Positions 1-12,398 of a stretch of DNA of 64,000 bases are shown here, piece by piece. A program made the position numbers and the translations under genes. The DNA is from Pseudorasbora parva (lineage: Eukaryota; Chordata; Actinopteri; Cypriniformes; Gobionidae). Each line of letters opens with the position of its first letter. Position 1 is the first letter of the stretch. Below the pieces are notes generated by a model, which saw only the letters and a list, made by a program, of their open reading frames with translations, had not been told where the DNA came from and did no database searches. The stretch covers positions 15,331,350 through 15,395,349 of the forward strand of contig NC_090174.1 in the NCBI RefSeq assembly GCF_024679245.1. Reading direction: 5' to 3'.

Positions 1-1031
1 AATCTAGGTTGTTTGTGGTTATTAAGTCACTGACTAGAAATGATTTGTTCTTAAGTGAACAGATGCTTAAAAGTGCTAACTAAACAGTATTCATTTTTTC
101 ACCCACATTAGTCTTAGTTTGACAAGTGACAGGCAGCAAAATATATTGGTTTGTTAAACGGCCTGACAAGGCCTTAGACTTTCTTTCACGTAACAGAACT
201 GGGATAGATAAAGAGGCAGGCACACTGGGTTCCCACTTGTTTTGTAAATATTTGATAAAGTTACTGTTATCATAGCGGGGACCCAAAACACATCACTGAG
301 AGCTGGAATCAGATGTTTTTGGTTCACCTACAACAGATGGAGGAGGGTGTGGGCCCGGGCGTTGTGACCGAAGAAATCTCACAGGAGGAGGGGGAGCTGG
401 GCCCACAGGCTTTGGTGGTTGTGGTGCTCGACGCTTTTTGGTTGATATCTGGGGGCTCGCAGCAATCGAGTGTGATAGTCTAGTTCCAACAAAAATCAGT
501 TCCTCCATTTTCTCTGAGAAAGCATAGATGCGGGGATGCTGGAGAGAGGAATGACATGTCCGGTGAGAGGGGCTGTTGCTCTGGTGTTATCGGAAGCTGA
601 AGTATGTTGTCCTGGCTTTGCTGTCCATTTTCAAGAAAGTCATCTTTGGGTGCTGAATCTTGGAGCAGTTCTAATCCATCACAGTCAGTCTGTGGTGAGC
701 TCTGTGGGCAGGGCTCAGCTGGGAGTGTGTCCATGAGCAATTGTTGTGGCTGCGTGGTGTTATCATTGTCCTTGTGGGATGTGTCAACCTAATGTCCATT
801 CAGGAGCTGAAATGAAGTCCTGTGGTCATCCATACTCTGTATCAGGTTGAGTGGGTTAAAACACACAGCTGAAGGATGATGAAGGGAAAAATAAATATTG
901 TCCTTTAGCACTCTTGCACCAAGTTTGTTTGGAAGGAGGCCATTTGATGTAAACAGTTGTCTCTGACTCCTGAAGAGATTGAAGTTATCGATGAAGTTCA
1001 CTCCATTCATGTTACAGGTTTTTGCAGCCAT
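1..1031 (-). pseudogene. LINE (CR1/L2-like) ORF fragment: esterase tail, linker, endonuclease start
   Basis: Reading leftward from 1031, one coding series runs to the window edge and is broken only by decay. The first block (1031-792) matches the end of the SGNH/GDSL-esterase-like region of fish CR1/L2-type LINEs (VNFIDNFNLF, then a NGLLPNKLGA segment and LHHPSAVC). It ends at an in-frame TAG (789-791). The same frame resumes to about 515, then shifts by one base into a proline-rich linker (KKRRAPQPPKP near 440). A TGA near 290 and a TAG near 79 follow, then sequence like the start of the LINE apurinic endonuclease (SLKNKSFLVSDLITTNNLD). The usual DGLHPN catalytic Asp and His are replaced here. 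Three nonsense changes and one frameshift make it a pseudogene. The family is recognised from memory of fish LINE proteins. The proline-rich part alone could be mistaken for a host cytoskeletal exon. Confidence 0.75.
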
Positions 1032-1176
1032 GTATTAAGCCCAAGCAACCTTGAGAACCTATTTGTTCCTCTTGCTGGCAGTGGTCCACTGATGATTGGC
1101 TGAACTTTCAGATTTATAAGTGTTTCAAAAAGTTAATTGAAGTCCGACTTCATGAGTTCTGACTGCTCTCTCTGAA

Positions 1177-1178
<2 letters not shown>

Positions 1179-1248
<70 letters not shown>

Positions 1249-1256
1249 GTCCTTCT

Positions 1257-1351
<95 letters not shown>
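1179..1351. repeat. Compound (AT)n-A30-(TA)n microsatellite
   Basis: About 33 AT units (1179-1245), a 12-base spacer, about 30 consecutive A (1258-1287), then about 32 TA units (to 1351). The two TA tracts are self-complementary, so lengths here are likely polymorphic and hard to assemble. Confidence 0.97.
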
Positions 1352-2142
<791 letters not shown>

Positions 2143-2689
2143 GCGTGTATTTCTGGGTAGTTGCAACCTGGTTGCTAACTGGTCAAACGTGATCATTGTA
2201 GTGATTGTCGGTATTCGTTTCATATGTAAAGTGTGGTTCTAGCAAATTTTACATGTTTGCATAGAAACTAAAACACAATTTAGTATGTAAAACAAACATT
2301 TTACATATGGAAAATGGTATATTTACAAATGTTTAGTGCTTCACTTTTTCCAGATTCTGTTATGTTACAGCCTTATTCCAAAATGGATTCAATTCTTTAT
2401 TTTTCTCAAAATTACACAAACAATACCCCATAATGACAAAGAAGTTTGTTCTAAATATTTGCAAATGTATTAAAAAAAAAAAAATGCAAAGGTCACAAGT
2501 ATATAAGTATTCACAGCCTTTGCCATGACACTCAAAATTGAGCTTAAGTGTATCCTGTTTCCACTGATCATCCTTGAGATGTTTCTACAACTTGATTGGA
2601 GTCCGCCTGTGGTAAATTCAGTTAATTTGACATGATTTGGAAAGATTATATAAAGTGTTTATATAGTATTTATACAGTTAACAGTCCAT

Positions 2690-3375
2690 GCCTATCAAGG
2701 CACAGATCTGGGGAAGAATACAGAAAATGTCTGTAGCATTTTAAGGTGCCACAGTGGCCTCTGTCATCTTTAAATGTAATAGGTTTGGAATCACAAGGAC
2801 TCTTCCTAGAGCTGGCCACCCAACCAAACCGAGCAATCGAGGGAGAAGGGCCTTTGTCAGGGAGGTGACCAAGAACCCGATGGTCAGTCTGACAGAGCTC
2901 CAGCATTTTTCTGTGGAGAGAGTAGAAACTTCCAGAAGAACAACCATCTCTGCAGCACTTGGGAATGTTAGCCAGACAGAAGTCACTTCTTACATGAGTT
3001 TGCCAAAAAGGAACTTGAAGGACTCTCAGACAGTAAGAAACAAAATGTTCTGGTCTGATGGAACCAGGCACACTCATCAACTGGCCAATACCATCTATAG
3101 TAAAGCATGGTGGTGGTAGCATCATGATGTGGGGATGTTTTTCAGCAGCAGGAACTTTAATAGTCAGGAATGAGGGAAAAATAAATGCAGCAATGTACAG
3201 AGACATCCTTGTTGAAAACCTGCTCCAGAGTTCTCTGGACTTCAGACTGGGTCAAAGGTTCATCTTCCAACAGGACAACGACCCCAAGCACACAACCACG
3301 ATAACAAAAGAGTTGCTTTGAGACAACTCTGTGAATGCCCTTGAGTTGCCAGGACTCGAACCCGATTGTAGCATC
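2690..3375 (+). pseudogene. Tc1-like transposase remnant
   Basis: Translated pieces on the plus strand match a teleost Tc1 transposase in order. There is a helix-turn-helix/linker part (TRTLPRAGHPTKPSNRGRRA near 2795-2850), a LTELQ...TSRRTTISAAL segment, a FWSDGT segment holding the first catalytic Asp, the HGGGSIMMWGCFSAAGT core (near 3106-3155), and FIFQQDNDPKHT with the second Asp (near 3260-3293). The LNPIEHLW region with the catalytic Glu is missing. Blocks lie in different frames with internal deletions, so no active enzyme can be made. Family assignment is firm and exact edges are not. Confidence 0.85.
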
Positions 3376-3389
3376 ATTCTCAAAAAGAC

Positions 3390-3708
3390 TAGCCTGACAA
3401 GCCAGACCCACATCAAGATGTTTGGTCTGGAAACTCACCATTGACAGGGCTCAATCCAAGGGGCGGGATAAACGGTTGTCTTTCAAATGCCCTCTGCACG
3501 CGATAGGATAGCGCTACCACCAACCAGAGCAAAGAAGGTGAAACAGAGCTTGTTGATAGATTAAACATTCGGCGTATCCAGTCGGCAAAACTCCGAACAC
3601 ATCTTCCCTTTTTAAGAATGACTTCAGTGCCGTTCTTTGTTCTTGCGGCAGACACTCGTGGGCAGATTAAATTTGCTGCCGCTAGGCTGCGTCTAGATTT
3701 CTAGGCTA
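3390..3708. mobile_element. 319-bp MITE with 9-bp target duplication (TAGCCT...AGGCTA)
   Basis: The element begins TAGCCTGACAAG and ends TTTCTAGGCTA, giving short imperfect terminal inverted repeats. It is flanked by identical 9-mers CAAAAAGAC at 3381-3389 and 3709-3717, and removing it restores the host Tc1 reading. It has no ORF. A diverged copy lies at 51091-51606, and a longer element with the same ends at 7319-8074. A 9-bp duplication points to a Mutator- or Merlin-like transposase rather than Tc1, but the superfamily is inference. Confidence 0.85.
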
Positions 3709-3943
3709 CAAAAAGACATGAGACTGTATTTGATGCCAAAGATACTTCAACAAGATATTGAGCAAAGGCTGTGAATACTTATGTAGATTTTTCTTTCACG
3801 ACTTCTTTCACGTTGTCATTATGGGACTTTGTTTGTAGAATTGAGGAAAATAGTGAATTTAATCAATTTTGGAATACGGCTGTTTACATAACAAAATGTG
3901 GAAAAAGTGAAGTGCTCTCTGAAATATTTTTTGGGGCACTGTA

Positions 3944-4046
3944 AGAGCTCCAGATTTGGTAGTCAGATTTGTACAATATGAGCCAAATGCATGATGTATC
4001 AAATGTGATACTCAAAAGCAGACAAAAATTTAGATTTTTTTATGTA
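3944..4046. other. Spacer between two Tc1-like elements
   Basis: About 100 bp of AT-rich DNA with no recognisable feature. It contains the TA target (4045-4046) of the next element. Confidence 0.6.
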
Positions 4047-5256
4047 CACTCACCTAAAGGATTATTAGGAACAGCATACTAATACTGTGTTTGAGCCTCT
4101 TTCGCCTTCAGAACTTTCTTAATTGTACGTGCCATTGATTCAACAAGGTGCTGAAAGCATTCTGTAGAAATGTTGGCCCATATTGATAGGATAGCATCTT
4201 GTAGTTGATGGAGATTTGTGGGATGCACATCCAGCGCATGAAGCTCCCATTCCATCACATCCCAAAGATGCTCTATTGGGTTGAGATCTGGTGACTGTGG
4301 GGGCCATTTTAGTACAGTGAACTCATTGTCATGTTCAAGAAACCAATTTGAAATGATTCGAGCTTTGTGACAGTAGTGCGTTATCCTGCTGGAAGTAGCC
4401 ATCAGAGAATGGGTACATAGTGGTCATAAAGGGATGGACATGGTCAGAAACAATGCTCAGGTAGGCTGTGGCATCTAAACAATGCCCAGTTGGCACTAAA
4501 GGGCCTAAAGTGTGCCAAGAAAACATCCCCCACACCATTACACCACCACCACCAGCCTGCACATTTGTAACAAGGCATGATGGATCCATGTTCTCATTCT
4601 CTTTATGCCAGACTCTGACTGTAACATCTGAATGTCTCAACAGAAATCGAGACTCATCAGACCAGGCAACATTTACTAGTCTTCAACTGTCTAATTTTGG
4701 TGAACTTGTGCAAATTGTAGCCTCTTTTTCCTATTTGTAGTGAAGATGAGTGGTACCCGGTGGGGTCTTCTGCTGTTGTAGCTCAAGGTTGTGTGTGTTG
4801 TGGCTTCGCAAATGCTTTGCTACATACCCTTGTTGTGACAAGTTTTTATTTCAGTCAAAGTTGCTCTTCTATCAGCTTGAATCAGTCGGCCCATTCTCCT
4901 CTGACCTCTAGCATCAACAAAGCATTTTCACCCACAGGACTGCCACATACTGGATGTTTTTCCCTTTTCACACCATTCTTTGTAAACCAGAAATGGTTGT
5001 GCGTAAAAATCCCAGTAACTGAGCAGATTGTGAAATACTCAGACTGGCCCGTCTGGCACCAACAACCATGCCACGCTCAAAAATGCTTAAATCGCCTTTC
5101 TTTCCCATTCTGACATTCAGTTTGGAGTTCAGGAGATTGTCTTGAACAGGACCACACCCCTAAATGCATTGAAGCAACTGCCAAGTGATTGGTTGATTAG
5201 ATAATTGCATTATTGAGAAATTGAACAGGTGTTCCTAATAATCCTTTAGGTGAGTG
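4047..5256 (-). mobile_element. Tc1-like transposon B, 1210 bp, full-length but dead
   Basis: Perfect terminal inverted repeats begin CACTCACCTAAAGGATTATT (4047) and end as the reverse complement at 5256. TA duplications flank them (4045-4046 and 5257-5258), the Tc1/mariner signature. The minus strand carries one transposase gene broken by frameshift and stop. Fragments of the same family lie at 51055-51772 and 54199-55165, so it has been amplified locally or is abundant in the genome. Confidence 0.95.
4076..5108 (-). pseudogene. Tc1-like DD34E-type transposase pseudogene
   Basis: The start ATG at 5108 opens MGKKGDLSIFERGMVVGARR, an N-terminal paired-like helix-turn-helix for terminal-repeat binding. 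An in-frame TGA follows after about 50 codons. The catalytic core is clear: GGGGVMVWGMFSW near 4540, YFQQDNA with the second Asp near 4380, and SPDLNPIEHLWDVMEWE with the catalytic Glu near 4270. The core is split by a frameshift near 4335-4400. The C-terminal AKEAQTQY stops at a TAG (4076-4078). The intact enzyme would cut and paste the element at TA sites. This copy cannot. Confidence 0.9.
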
Positions 5257-5258
5257 TA

Positions 5259-6484
5259 TTTTGTCTAAAGGTCCAGATTTGTTAATAATTTAGCCTACAA
5301 GCCGTTTTATTTGTAATAGATATTAATGTGTTTCTAAGAGACTACATGTGCAAATAAACCATGCCTCTATGTGTTCTAAAGTAGTCAATACAAATAAATT
5401 AGTCACAATAAAGTCATGTAATACTTTTGAATGTGTGTTTATTAGATAAACAAATGTGAATCATGGAGTTACACAACTGCACTTACACAATTTATACTCT
5501 TTTGACTGACAAGATGGCTGTTGCTTAACAATATGACACCTGCCACACAGAAGATACATTTCACTATGTGTGACCATTACCATTTAAAAAAAAAAAAAAA
5601 AACATTCAAGCGACAACATCTGAAGAGTTTGTTTTGAAAAGTAAGACCATGAAAAGCTATGCACAAGCCAAATGTGGTCACTTAATGTCAGTTTGTTCTC
5701 GCTACCAGTTTCTAATACAAACATTTAGAATATACCTTTGGGGAGAATGGCTTTTTGCCGAATTCTTTCTTCTCTCAAAACATCCTGGTTTCTGTTTTGT
5801 ATTCTATATTGGATAGCACCTTCTGCTTTCAGTGAGGTTATGCAACCTGTCACCCAAGGCTATGTTGAACTGATAAGAATAACGTAAGTGGAACTGTCTT
5901 TTCCTTTGTTGAGCAAATCCTTCATCATAGCTCTGAGAAAGGGCTTATCATCATGTTAATAAAGAGATCAAAGTGGTTGTTGTGGCTTAGGGTTCCACAC
6001 TGGGATATGTTTCATCTGTGATCTTTTAGACCAGGGGGTGGATAACACGTTTCATCATATCATTTGGCCGTCTATCAGGAAAGAAAATACAGCATATCCC
6101 CTTGTGTGAACAGGGCTCATAATAGATCATCACATTAGGTGTGGTTTAAGCAGTGTTAGAACAATGCTTAACTTGCATACCAAAGATGCTGTCGTACTGA
6201 ATAAAGATAATAAATGTTGAAATTGAGTGTTGTTTTGTTTTGTGTACAAGATTAGGGAGAGATGAGTTTAATGAGCTTCGATGTTGGATTTTATATGGGT
6301 TTCTGTTACTGTCATTGTGTGGTTGCATCATGAATAATAAAAAACAGCAGGATCTCTGCAGCAGTTTTTAATAAGTAAATCAAAATAAGAAAAATACTCA
6401 GGCATCTAGGCAATCTTAATGAACTGCAAAAGAACAACCTAAAACATAGACAATAATGGACAAAGGGCAACTGAAACCTAGGGC
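5259..6484. other. No recognisable gene
   Basis: AT-rich unique-looking sequence with a poly-A run at about 5586-5602. Only short unsupported ORFs occur (up to about 60 codons). I see nothing I can assign. Confidence 0.5.
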
Positions 6485-6784
6485 TAAAACAAAGCTTTAT
6501 TTATATAGTGAATTGTAAAATACACAGTTTCAAAACAGCTTTACATTGATAACAATAAAATTATTCAGTGATGCAAATCGTTCAATTTGGATTTACAGCA
6601 GCTCTAACCGAAAATAATGTCATTGTTCAGCTGAAGTCAGTTCAGTGTTGATTCAATTCTGTTATAGATCATCAATTATTAAACAAGTTCATTTAATCTA
6701 TAAAGAAGTTCTGCATAAAAATATGATGATGTTCTCATCCGTTAGTATCAGTGCAGTCAGATCAATAATATTGCTGAATATTAA

Positions 6785-8256
6785 AGGGTTAGTTCATCCA
6801 AAAATGAAAATTCTCTCATTAATTACTTACCCTAATTTCGTTCGACACCTGTAAGACCGCCGTTCATCTTCAGACACAAATGAAGATATTTGTGTTGAAA
6901 TCCGATGGCTTAGAAAGGCCTTCATTGACATCAATGTCATTTCCTCTTTCAAGACCCATAAAGGCACCAAAGACGTTGTTACAATGCCCATCTCACTACA
7001 GTGGCTCTACAATTTCTACTAATTTTATGAAGTGACGAGAATATTTTTTGTGCACAAAAGAACTAAATAACGACTTATATAGTGATAGGCCGATTTCAAA
7101 ACAAAGTTTCGAAAGGTTATGATTGAGTGTATTGAATCATGAATCGATTCACTGATTCATAACCGTTCAAAACTTTGTTCTGAAATCGGCCTATCACTAT
7201 ATAAGTCGTTATTATTATTATTTATTTTTTTGCACACAATTCTCGTCGCTTCATAAAATTATTGTAGAATCGCTGTAGTGAGATGGGCTTTGTAACGGCG
7301 TCTTTAATGCCTTTTATGTAGCCTGGATGCCAGCTGAACTTAGCCCCGCCCACAAAATTTGTAGGTCAGGCAGTTCGGTCTGGCCTCGCTCCATAGAGAT
7401 GTAATTATCTCCGAACAGAAACTGTTCGAACCAATGAAATCATCAGGGCGGGCTTTAGATGATGAAGGACAGATGATAATCGGTAACGTAATGATGCACG
7501 TCATCAAAGGGGCTTGGATTATATTTGTTCAAATCTTAAACGGAGAGCTTGTTTGTTTATGCATTCACCTTCACAATTTCTCTCAAAAATGATGATCATG
7601 TTGGGTAAGTACTTTGTGTATTATTAAATTATTTAATTTTTTTACAACACCGTCAAATATCGTTTATTTCAGCGTGCATGCAGACAGGGTTGACAAGTTT
7701 TTACAACAAAACCCGCCAACTACTAGCCCTAAACAATAGCTTCTCGGGGGGTTCTCCGGAAAAAAATGGTGTTTGGAGGGTAAAATGTGTGTTATTTTGG
7801 CAAGGTTGCTTGCTAATATTTGCACACATGGGTCTATATATCACATAATAGTCGCTTTAACTCGCGGACATAGAAAACAACCCGGACTTGAAAAAAATGC
7901 GGCAACACAGTGCAGTTGAGCTCTGTTGACGTCACTTCGTTGCTCTGATTGGTTGAAGGTCTATCCAATTGAGGTCTTTCCTGGTTCGGTTGAAACACGC
8001 CCCATAATCACAGCCCAATGGAGCAGTTTCAGACTCATATTCTGACTAGAATTGAGTATGACCACGTCAGACTACTTTTTATGGGTTTTGCGAGAGGAAA
8101 TGACATTGGTGTCAATGAAGGCTTTTCTGAGCCATCGGATTTCAACAAAAATATCTTCATTTGTGTTCCAAAGATGAACGGACTTCTTACGAGTGTCGAA
8201 TGACATTAGGGTAAGTAATTAATGAAAGGATTTTCATTTTTGGGTGAACTAACCCT
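6785..8256. mobile_element. TTAA-flanked fold-back MITE with a nested insertion
   Basis: TTAA duplications at 6781-6784 and 8257-8260 flank inverted ends AGGGTTAGTTCA and its complement. The arms stay complementary for several hundred bases: GATATTTGTGTTGAAATCCG near 6884-6905 pairs with the block near 8135-8155, and the TATATAGTGATAGGCCGATT segment near 7076-7095 pairs with 7183-7202. The right arm is interrupted by a 756-bp element at 7319-8074. The ends resemble the abundant Angel-like cyprinid fold-back repeats (family name from memory). Non-coding. Confidence 0.85.
7319..8074. mobile_element. 756-bp MITE inside the fold-back arm, 9-bp target duplication
   Basis: The element starts TAGCCTGGATGCC and ends ACCACGTCAGACTA. 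It is flanked by CCTTTTATG (7310-7318) and CTTTTTATG (8075-8083), which agree at 8 of 9 positions. The surrounding inverted repeat reads through once it is removed. It has the same TAGCCTG-type ends and 9-bp duplication as 3390-3708 but different internal sequence. No ORF of note. Confidence 0.8.
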
Positions 8257-8623
8257 TTAAGTCTCCCTAACTTAGCAAGCTAGAGGCATCAGTGGAAAGG
8301 AAACTGTGTGACGGAATAGAGGAAATAAAATCAGGTGACGGAATAGAGGAAATAACTGTGGGAGAAACTCAAGGGGCAAGTTCTCCTCTGGCCATCAATG
8401 AACACGGTGTGATTATGATTTAGACTTCATTACAAGTCATACATCAGTTTGTGAATCAGTAGCATTCATATATTTCATCCAGTTTCTTTTGCTTGAAGAT
8501 TAGATTCATCATGCCTGTATGAAAACGAAGCTGGTCATAGGTCTGTGCAGAGGACTTGTAGCCTTTGCTGAGGATCTGTGACAATGGCTGTTTTGTCGAC
8601 GAGGCCTTCACAGGGGATTGTCT

Positions 8624-8972
8624 CAGAGTCCTGCATGGGTCCGATTTTGTAAATCCACACCCGTCCGTACCCGCAGTGCGTTAAACCGCATCCGACCTGT
8701 TTTCCGACATGGAGCACTAATTAATATCCGCACCCGACCCGCACCCGAAATATCAGTTTAGCATATAACATTATATAGGCCTACACATTAATTGCATATA
8801 TTGTTACGTTGGCATGTGATGTTTTAAACCCGTGTTAGACCCGTGTTTCCCCTTTGTCCGACCCGACCCGCACCCGTATCTGACACAGTTGGATGTTTTT
8901 CACCCATTTCAGCAAAATTTGTGGGTCGACCCGTTGGGTATCCGCGGGTAACCGAACCCATGCAGGACTCTG
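8624..8972. mobile_element. 349-bp hAT-type MITE with perfect terminal repeats
   Basis: Ends CAGAGTCCTGCATGGGT and ACCCATGCAGGACTCTG are perfect reverse complements (17 bp). They are flanked by identical 8-mers GATTGTCT (8616-8623 and 8973-8980). An 8-bp duplication with CAG/CTG ends is the hAT signature. The interior is rich in ACCCGCACCCG and CGGGT motifs and is non-coding. Confidence 0.93.
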
Positions 8973-9225
8973 GATTGTCTAGTAGACACGGTCTCTGCTG
9001 ACCTTCAGGGCTTTTGGCCATGTCTAGGTGCAAGTCCCCCAACTGATCTAGATACGAACTGGATACATCTGACTTCCGGTAACCTTGAGATAAAGAGAGA
9101 GACAAATATGAGTGTAGATGCTATTCTTCTTATGATGTAACTACATCGGTGTTATGGCAATTGTTCCAGGTTCCAGTTGACCTAGTTTATGCAGCTTAAC
9201 AATCCTTTAATGTTCAGGTTGAAGT

Positions 9226-10878
9226 TTCTAACTCAGTACTCACTCAATGATTTTCTGCTCCCTGTGTGAAAAAAAAGGACCCTGCATGTGATCTAGTCAA
9301 GTAATAATGATGCTATTTAAGTACAGTATTGATCTGAAGCAACTAAATTACTAAATAAATAATTAAATAAAATGTATTAAAAAAAAACTCCACATATTCT
9401 TAGGCTTACCTCTGGTGCAGCTGTACACATAGACTTCTTCAGAGTCTTGCTGTAAGGCCCAAATATAACAATAATAATGGCTGTTTATCTAAGCCCTGGA
9501 AGCCATGTATTGACCTGCCAATGACCAGCTCTGTCCTGGGAAGCAGAGGAAATTTAATGAAACTATGGTGCGAGTGTTTGGCCTGAACAATGTGGGCAAA
9601 GCTCTACAAACCCACGACTTTTCATTTCAAAATACTGCTTTGCTACTAATACGTTTGTGGAGTTATTTTGATTTGATATCAACTTTTTGTTTCTATTTCC
9701 TTGACTTTTTTTAATGAAACAGTTGCTCTGTGCTAATGTCAGTCTAATTTTATCATTCCAACACTAAGTTTTGTGATGACATATGAGTCACCATCTGCTC
9801 ATTAACATGCAATTAAATGTTTGTGAGTTCATTCTTCAGAGCTTCTGAAGAGTGCTGCTTAAATTTCTTTTTACAATCTGGGTTTGGGAACAATTGCATG
9901 CAGGAACAGGGAACAAGGAACAATTCACCCAAAACTAAAAAGTATGTACTCACTCTAACAATGTTCCAAACGTATTTCTTTTGTTGAGTGCAAACTAAAA
10001 TATTTTGAATAATGCTCATGCTACTCTTTTCCATACAAGACAAGCATAAAGGGGCTCTCAAGCTCAGGAAAATAAACCTGAGTAGTCCATATCACAAACC
10101 CACCATGTCCATTGAAGCAATACAATATATTTCTTTATAATTGACAACATTTCAGGCTGTTCTTCATGCTATCATCTTGGGGGTATCTTTGCTTTGGGTC
10201 TGTTCAAATCAGAAAAGAGACCAGTGCTAGAATAACTATTGTGGTAAAATAGAGTGTAGGAAGGCTCTGGAATGAAAAAAAAGGGGTGGAAATCCCCTCT
10301 CAGACACTAGGCCAAGACGTTTAGCCTAGAGAAGTGCCAAGCGTCCACAGCTAGTATATATAATCAGACTGATGAGGATTTAGGCTTAGTACAGATCAGG
10401 GCAGCATTCTACAGATGCAATTACATGACCATGACAGAGGAGTCACCCAGTGCGATATTAAGGTCACTGTAAAAGACGTGATTAGTAAGGCTAAAGCAGG
10501 GTCAGATGAGAGGAAGATGACACGAGAGAGTTCCAAACTACAGATCAGAGATAATATAATTTGAACAGGATTGAGTGAATAAATTATTAGTCATTATTAA
10601 GACTTCAGTTTTAAATCATTTCAAGTTACCTCTGGTTCATTTTGTGTAATGAATATAGTGCTGGAATATAGTGCAATTAATGAGGTCAAAGTACCTAAAG
10701 TCAGACAAAGAGACAAAGTTACTGAACAAGCTGACACCATGATGCACTGTATAATTAAATTGATGTTCAGTACTGTATAGGGAGACCGAATCAAAGAATC
10801 AGTTTATGTTCAGCTGTTGATTTGCTAGATCAGCTAAGGCCAAAGTACTTTACATCTGTCAAGAAAAAACATGTTACG
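9226..10878. other. No recognisable gene or repeat
   Basis: About 1.65 kb of AT-rich sequence that looks single-copy within this window. ORFs are under 85 codons without family resemblance. It is one of the few stretches here that could hold unique host non-coding sequence. Confidence 0.45.
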
Positions 10879-10882
10879 TTAA

Positions 10883-11898
10883 AGGGGGGTGAAATGCTGT
10901 TTCATGCATACTGAGCTTTTTACACTGTTAAAGACTTGGATTCCCATTCTAAACATAGACACAGTTTCAAAAACTAATGTTGGACGTTTGATGGAGTATT
11001 TCTATGTTAAAAATACTCCTTCCGGTTTCTCACAAGTTTCGGCGAGTTTTTTTTCGAGTATGGGTCGGCTTGACGTTAATAGATCGGAAGGTTCTTGTAT
11101 GGGCCATACGGGCTGTTCTCCCGGTAGGGTGCGTGCGCGAGTGACTAGAGCGAGAGAGGAAATGCACGCCCGTATACACTCTCTCAGGTGCAGATCCAGT
11201 CGATCCAGGCGCTGCGCTCCACTTTATTCCTATTGGTGACATCAACGCTTCAGCACAGCATTCCGGGAAGGCAGCGCTGCATTTGACCCGATTTGAACAC
11301 AGAAAAGACGGGAAGCTTCACAACATCGCTTCAGTCGCGTCGCAAAAGTGGATCTCTACCATTCATTGCTGTCAGGACTTTGTCAAAAACACACTTCTTT
11401 GGTATGATTTGGTAGAGCGGTCCCAGCGATAAAGGTTCGGTCCTGCTTTGGAAACAGCGGGTGAATAAAACTGCTTCAAATGTCTATGCTGTTGGCTATC
11501 GGCGCGTGAGTAAACATCAGTAAACGACACGATCACGTGCTTCGTCATTCAAATGCGCTAACGGACTCCATTGTTTGTATAACATTACACTAGTCTGATG
11601 TGCAAAACCGTTTTGCTTGCTACTGCTAAGGTTTAGTCGCATAAAATAGTCCATAAACCGAATCATGTCCTCATAAACTGCGAGTAAACACACACAAATG
11701 TTGCCAGGCCACTAAATACAGTCCATACCACAGAGACAGGCGCTCAGTTTTTTCCGGAAAGACTCGGTACAGCCCATATTTCTTTTATAAATATAATAAA
11801 ACTAAAGACTTTTCGGAGATATGAAAGATGCAATACTACTCTATCGGTACTCAAGATTGACATGAGATTGACTGAAACTGAGTGTTTCACCCCCCCCT
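10883..11898. mobile_element. TTAA-flanked MITE, about 1.0 kb
   Basis: TTAA at 10879-10882 and 11899-11902 flank inverted ends AGGGGGGTGAAA and TTTCACCCCCCCCT. The middle holds a GC-richer block (about 11040-11580) with a 116-codon open frame that has no recognisable domain. A diverged inverted relative of the 11030-11200 block occurs at 40930-41123. The TTAA target suggests piggyBac- or Kolobok-type mobilisation (inference). Confidence 0.85.
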
Positions 11899-12303
11899 TT
11901 AACATATATGTGTGTAGTAATACAATCCAGACGTTACATCCACCATGTTTCCTTCTGAAAAGAAGTGCACTTAATTTGGTAGCGTTTTAGATTACGGCCC
12001 GGAAAGTACAGCATAATTAGGTGAATTTACAGCATAACATTTGGTAAATACAGTGTGACTATAAAGTAAGTATGTGTAGGTATGTGGGAACAATATGTAA
12101 TATTTGGGCAATAAAGGGGTTACTATCAGGAAAATTAACAAATTATTTATACTGTAAGTATTTTTTAATTAAGGGGTAATTATCCCTGTATGAATGTGCA
12201 GACTGTAAATTAAAGTGGCTCTTGTTCCCCTCTAGTTTCATGTAGTTGCAGGGTAAGTAAAAAAATAGACAAATACAATCTGATATCACTCGGAAACCTT
12301 TAT

Positions 12304-12395
<92 letters not shown>
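12304..12395. repeat. A17-(TA)n microsatellite
   Basis: Seventeen A followed by about 37 TA units inside the long-inverted-repeat element. Confidence 0.97.

Positions 12396-12398
<3 letters not shown>

Larger units (their letters stand above)
2315..3941 (+). mobile_element. Tc1-like transposon A (decayed), interrupted by a MITE
   Basis: The left terminal region (about 2325-2450, TTCACTTTTTCCAGATTCTG, then CCCCATAATGACAAAG) is an imperfect inverted copy of the right one (about 3800-3941, ending GGGGCACTG before a TA at 3942-3943). This is the subterminal repeat of a common teleost Tc1 family. Between them lies a broken Tc1 transposase. The extreme left tip is eroded, so the left boundary is approximate. 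A 319-bp MITE with its target duplication sits at 3390-3708. Confidence 0.85.
6490..9225 (-). mobile_element. LINE 3' region (L2/CR1-like), split by nested insertions
   Basis: Two pieces of the same LINE 3' untranslated region are separated by other elements. Piece one (6490-6780) begins with the CTTTATTTATATAGTG-type end. Piece two (8261-9225) contains GGAGAAACTCAAGGGGCAAG and ends with a GTTCCAGGTTCCAGTTGACC block. The same blocks occur in order at 21660-22240 next to a recognisable LINE reverse transcriptase, which fixes identity and orientation. A TTAA fold-back element (6785-8256) and a hAT MITE (8624-8972) interrupt it. No coding part remains here. Confidence 0.7.

Noticed and set aside
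293..508. Proline-rich exon of a cordon-bleu-like (Cobl) host gene, suggested by KKRRAPQPPKP with an acceptor-like TTTCTCAG
   Set aside because: The frame continues through a single stop into sequence like the LINE endonuclease start, and the upstream frame is esterase-like LINE sequence, so the LINE explanation covers the whole 1 kb.
2670..3206. 178-codon minus-strand frame
   Set aside because: Antisense shadow of the Tc1-like transposase remnant, which matches the family on the plus strand.
10889..11239. 116-codon frame as a gene
   Set aside because: Lies inside a TTAA MITE, has no domain, and its relative at 40930-41123 does not keep the frame.
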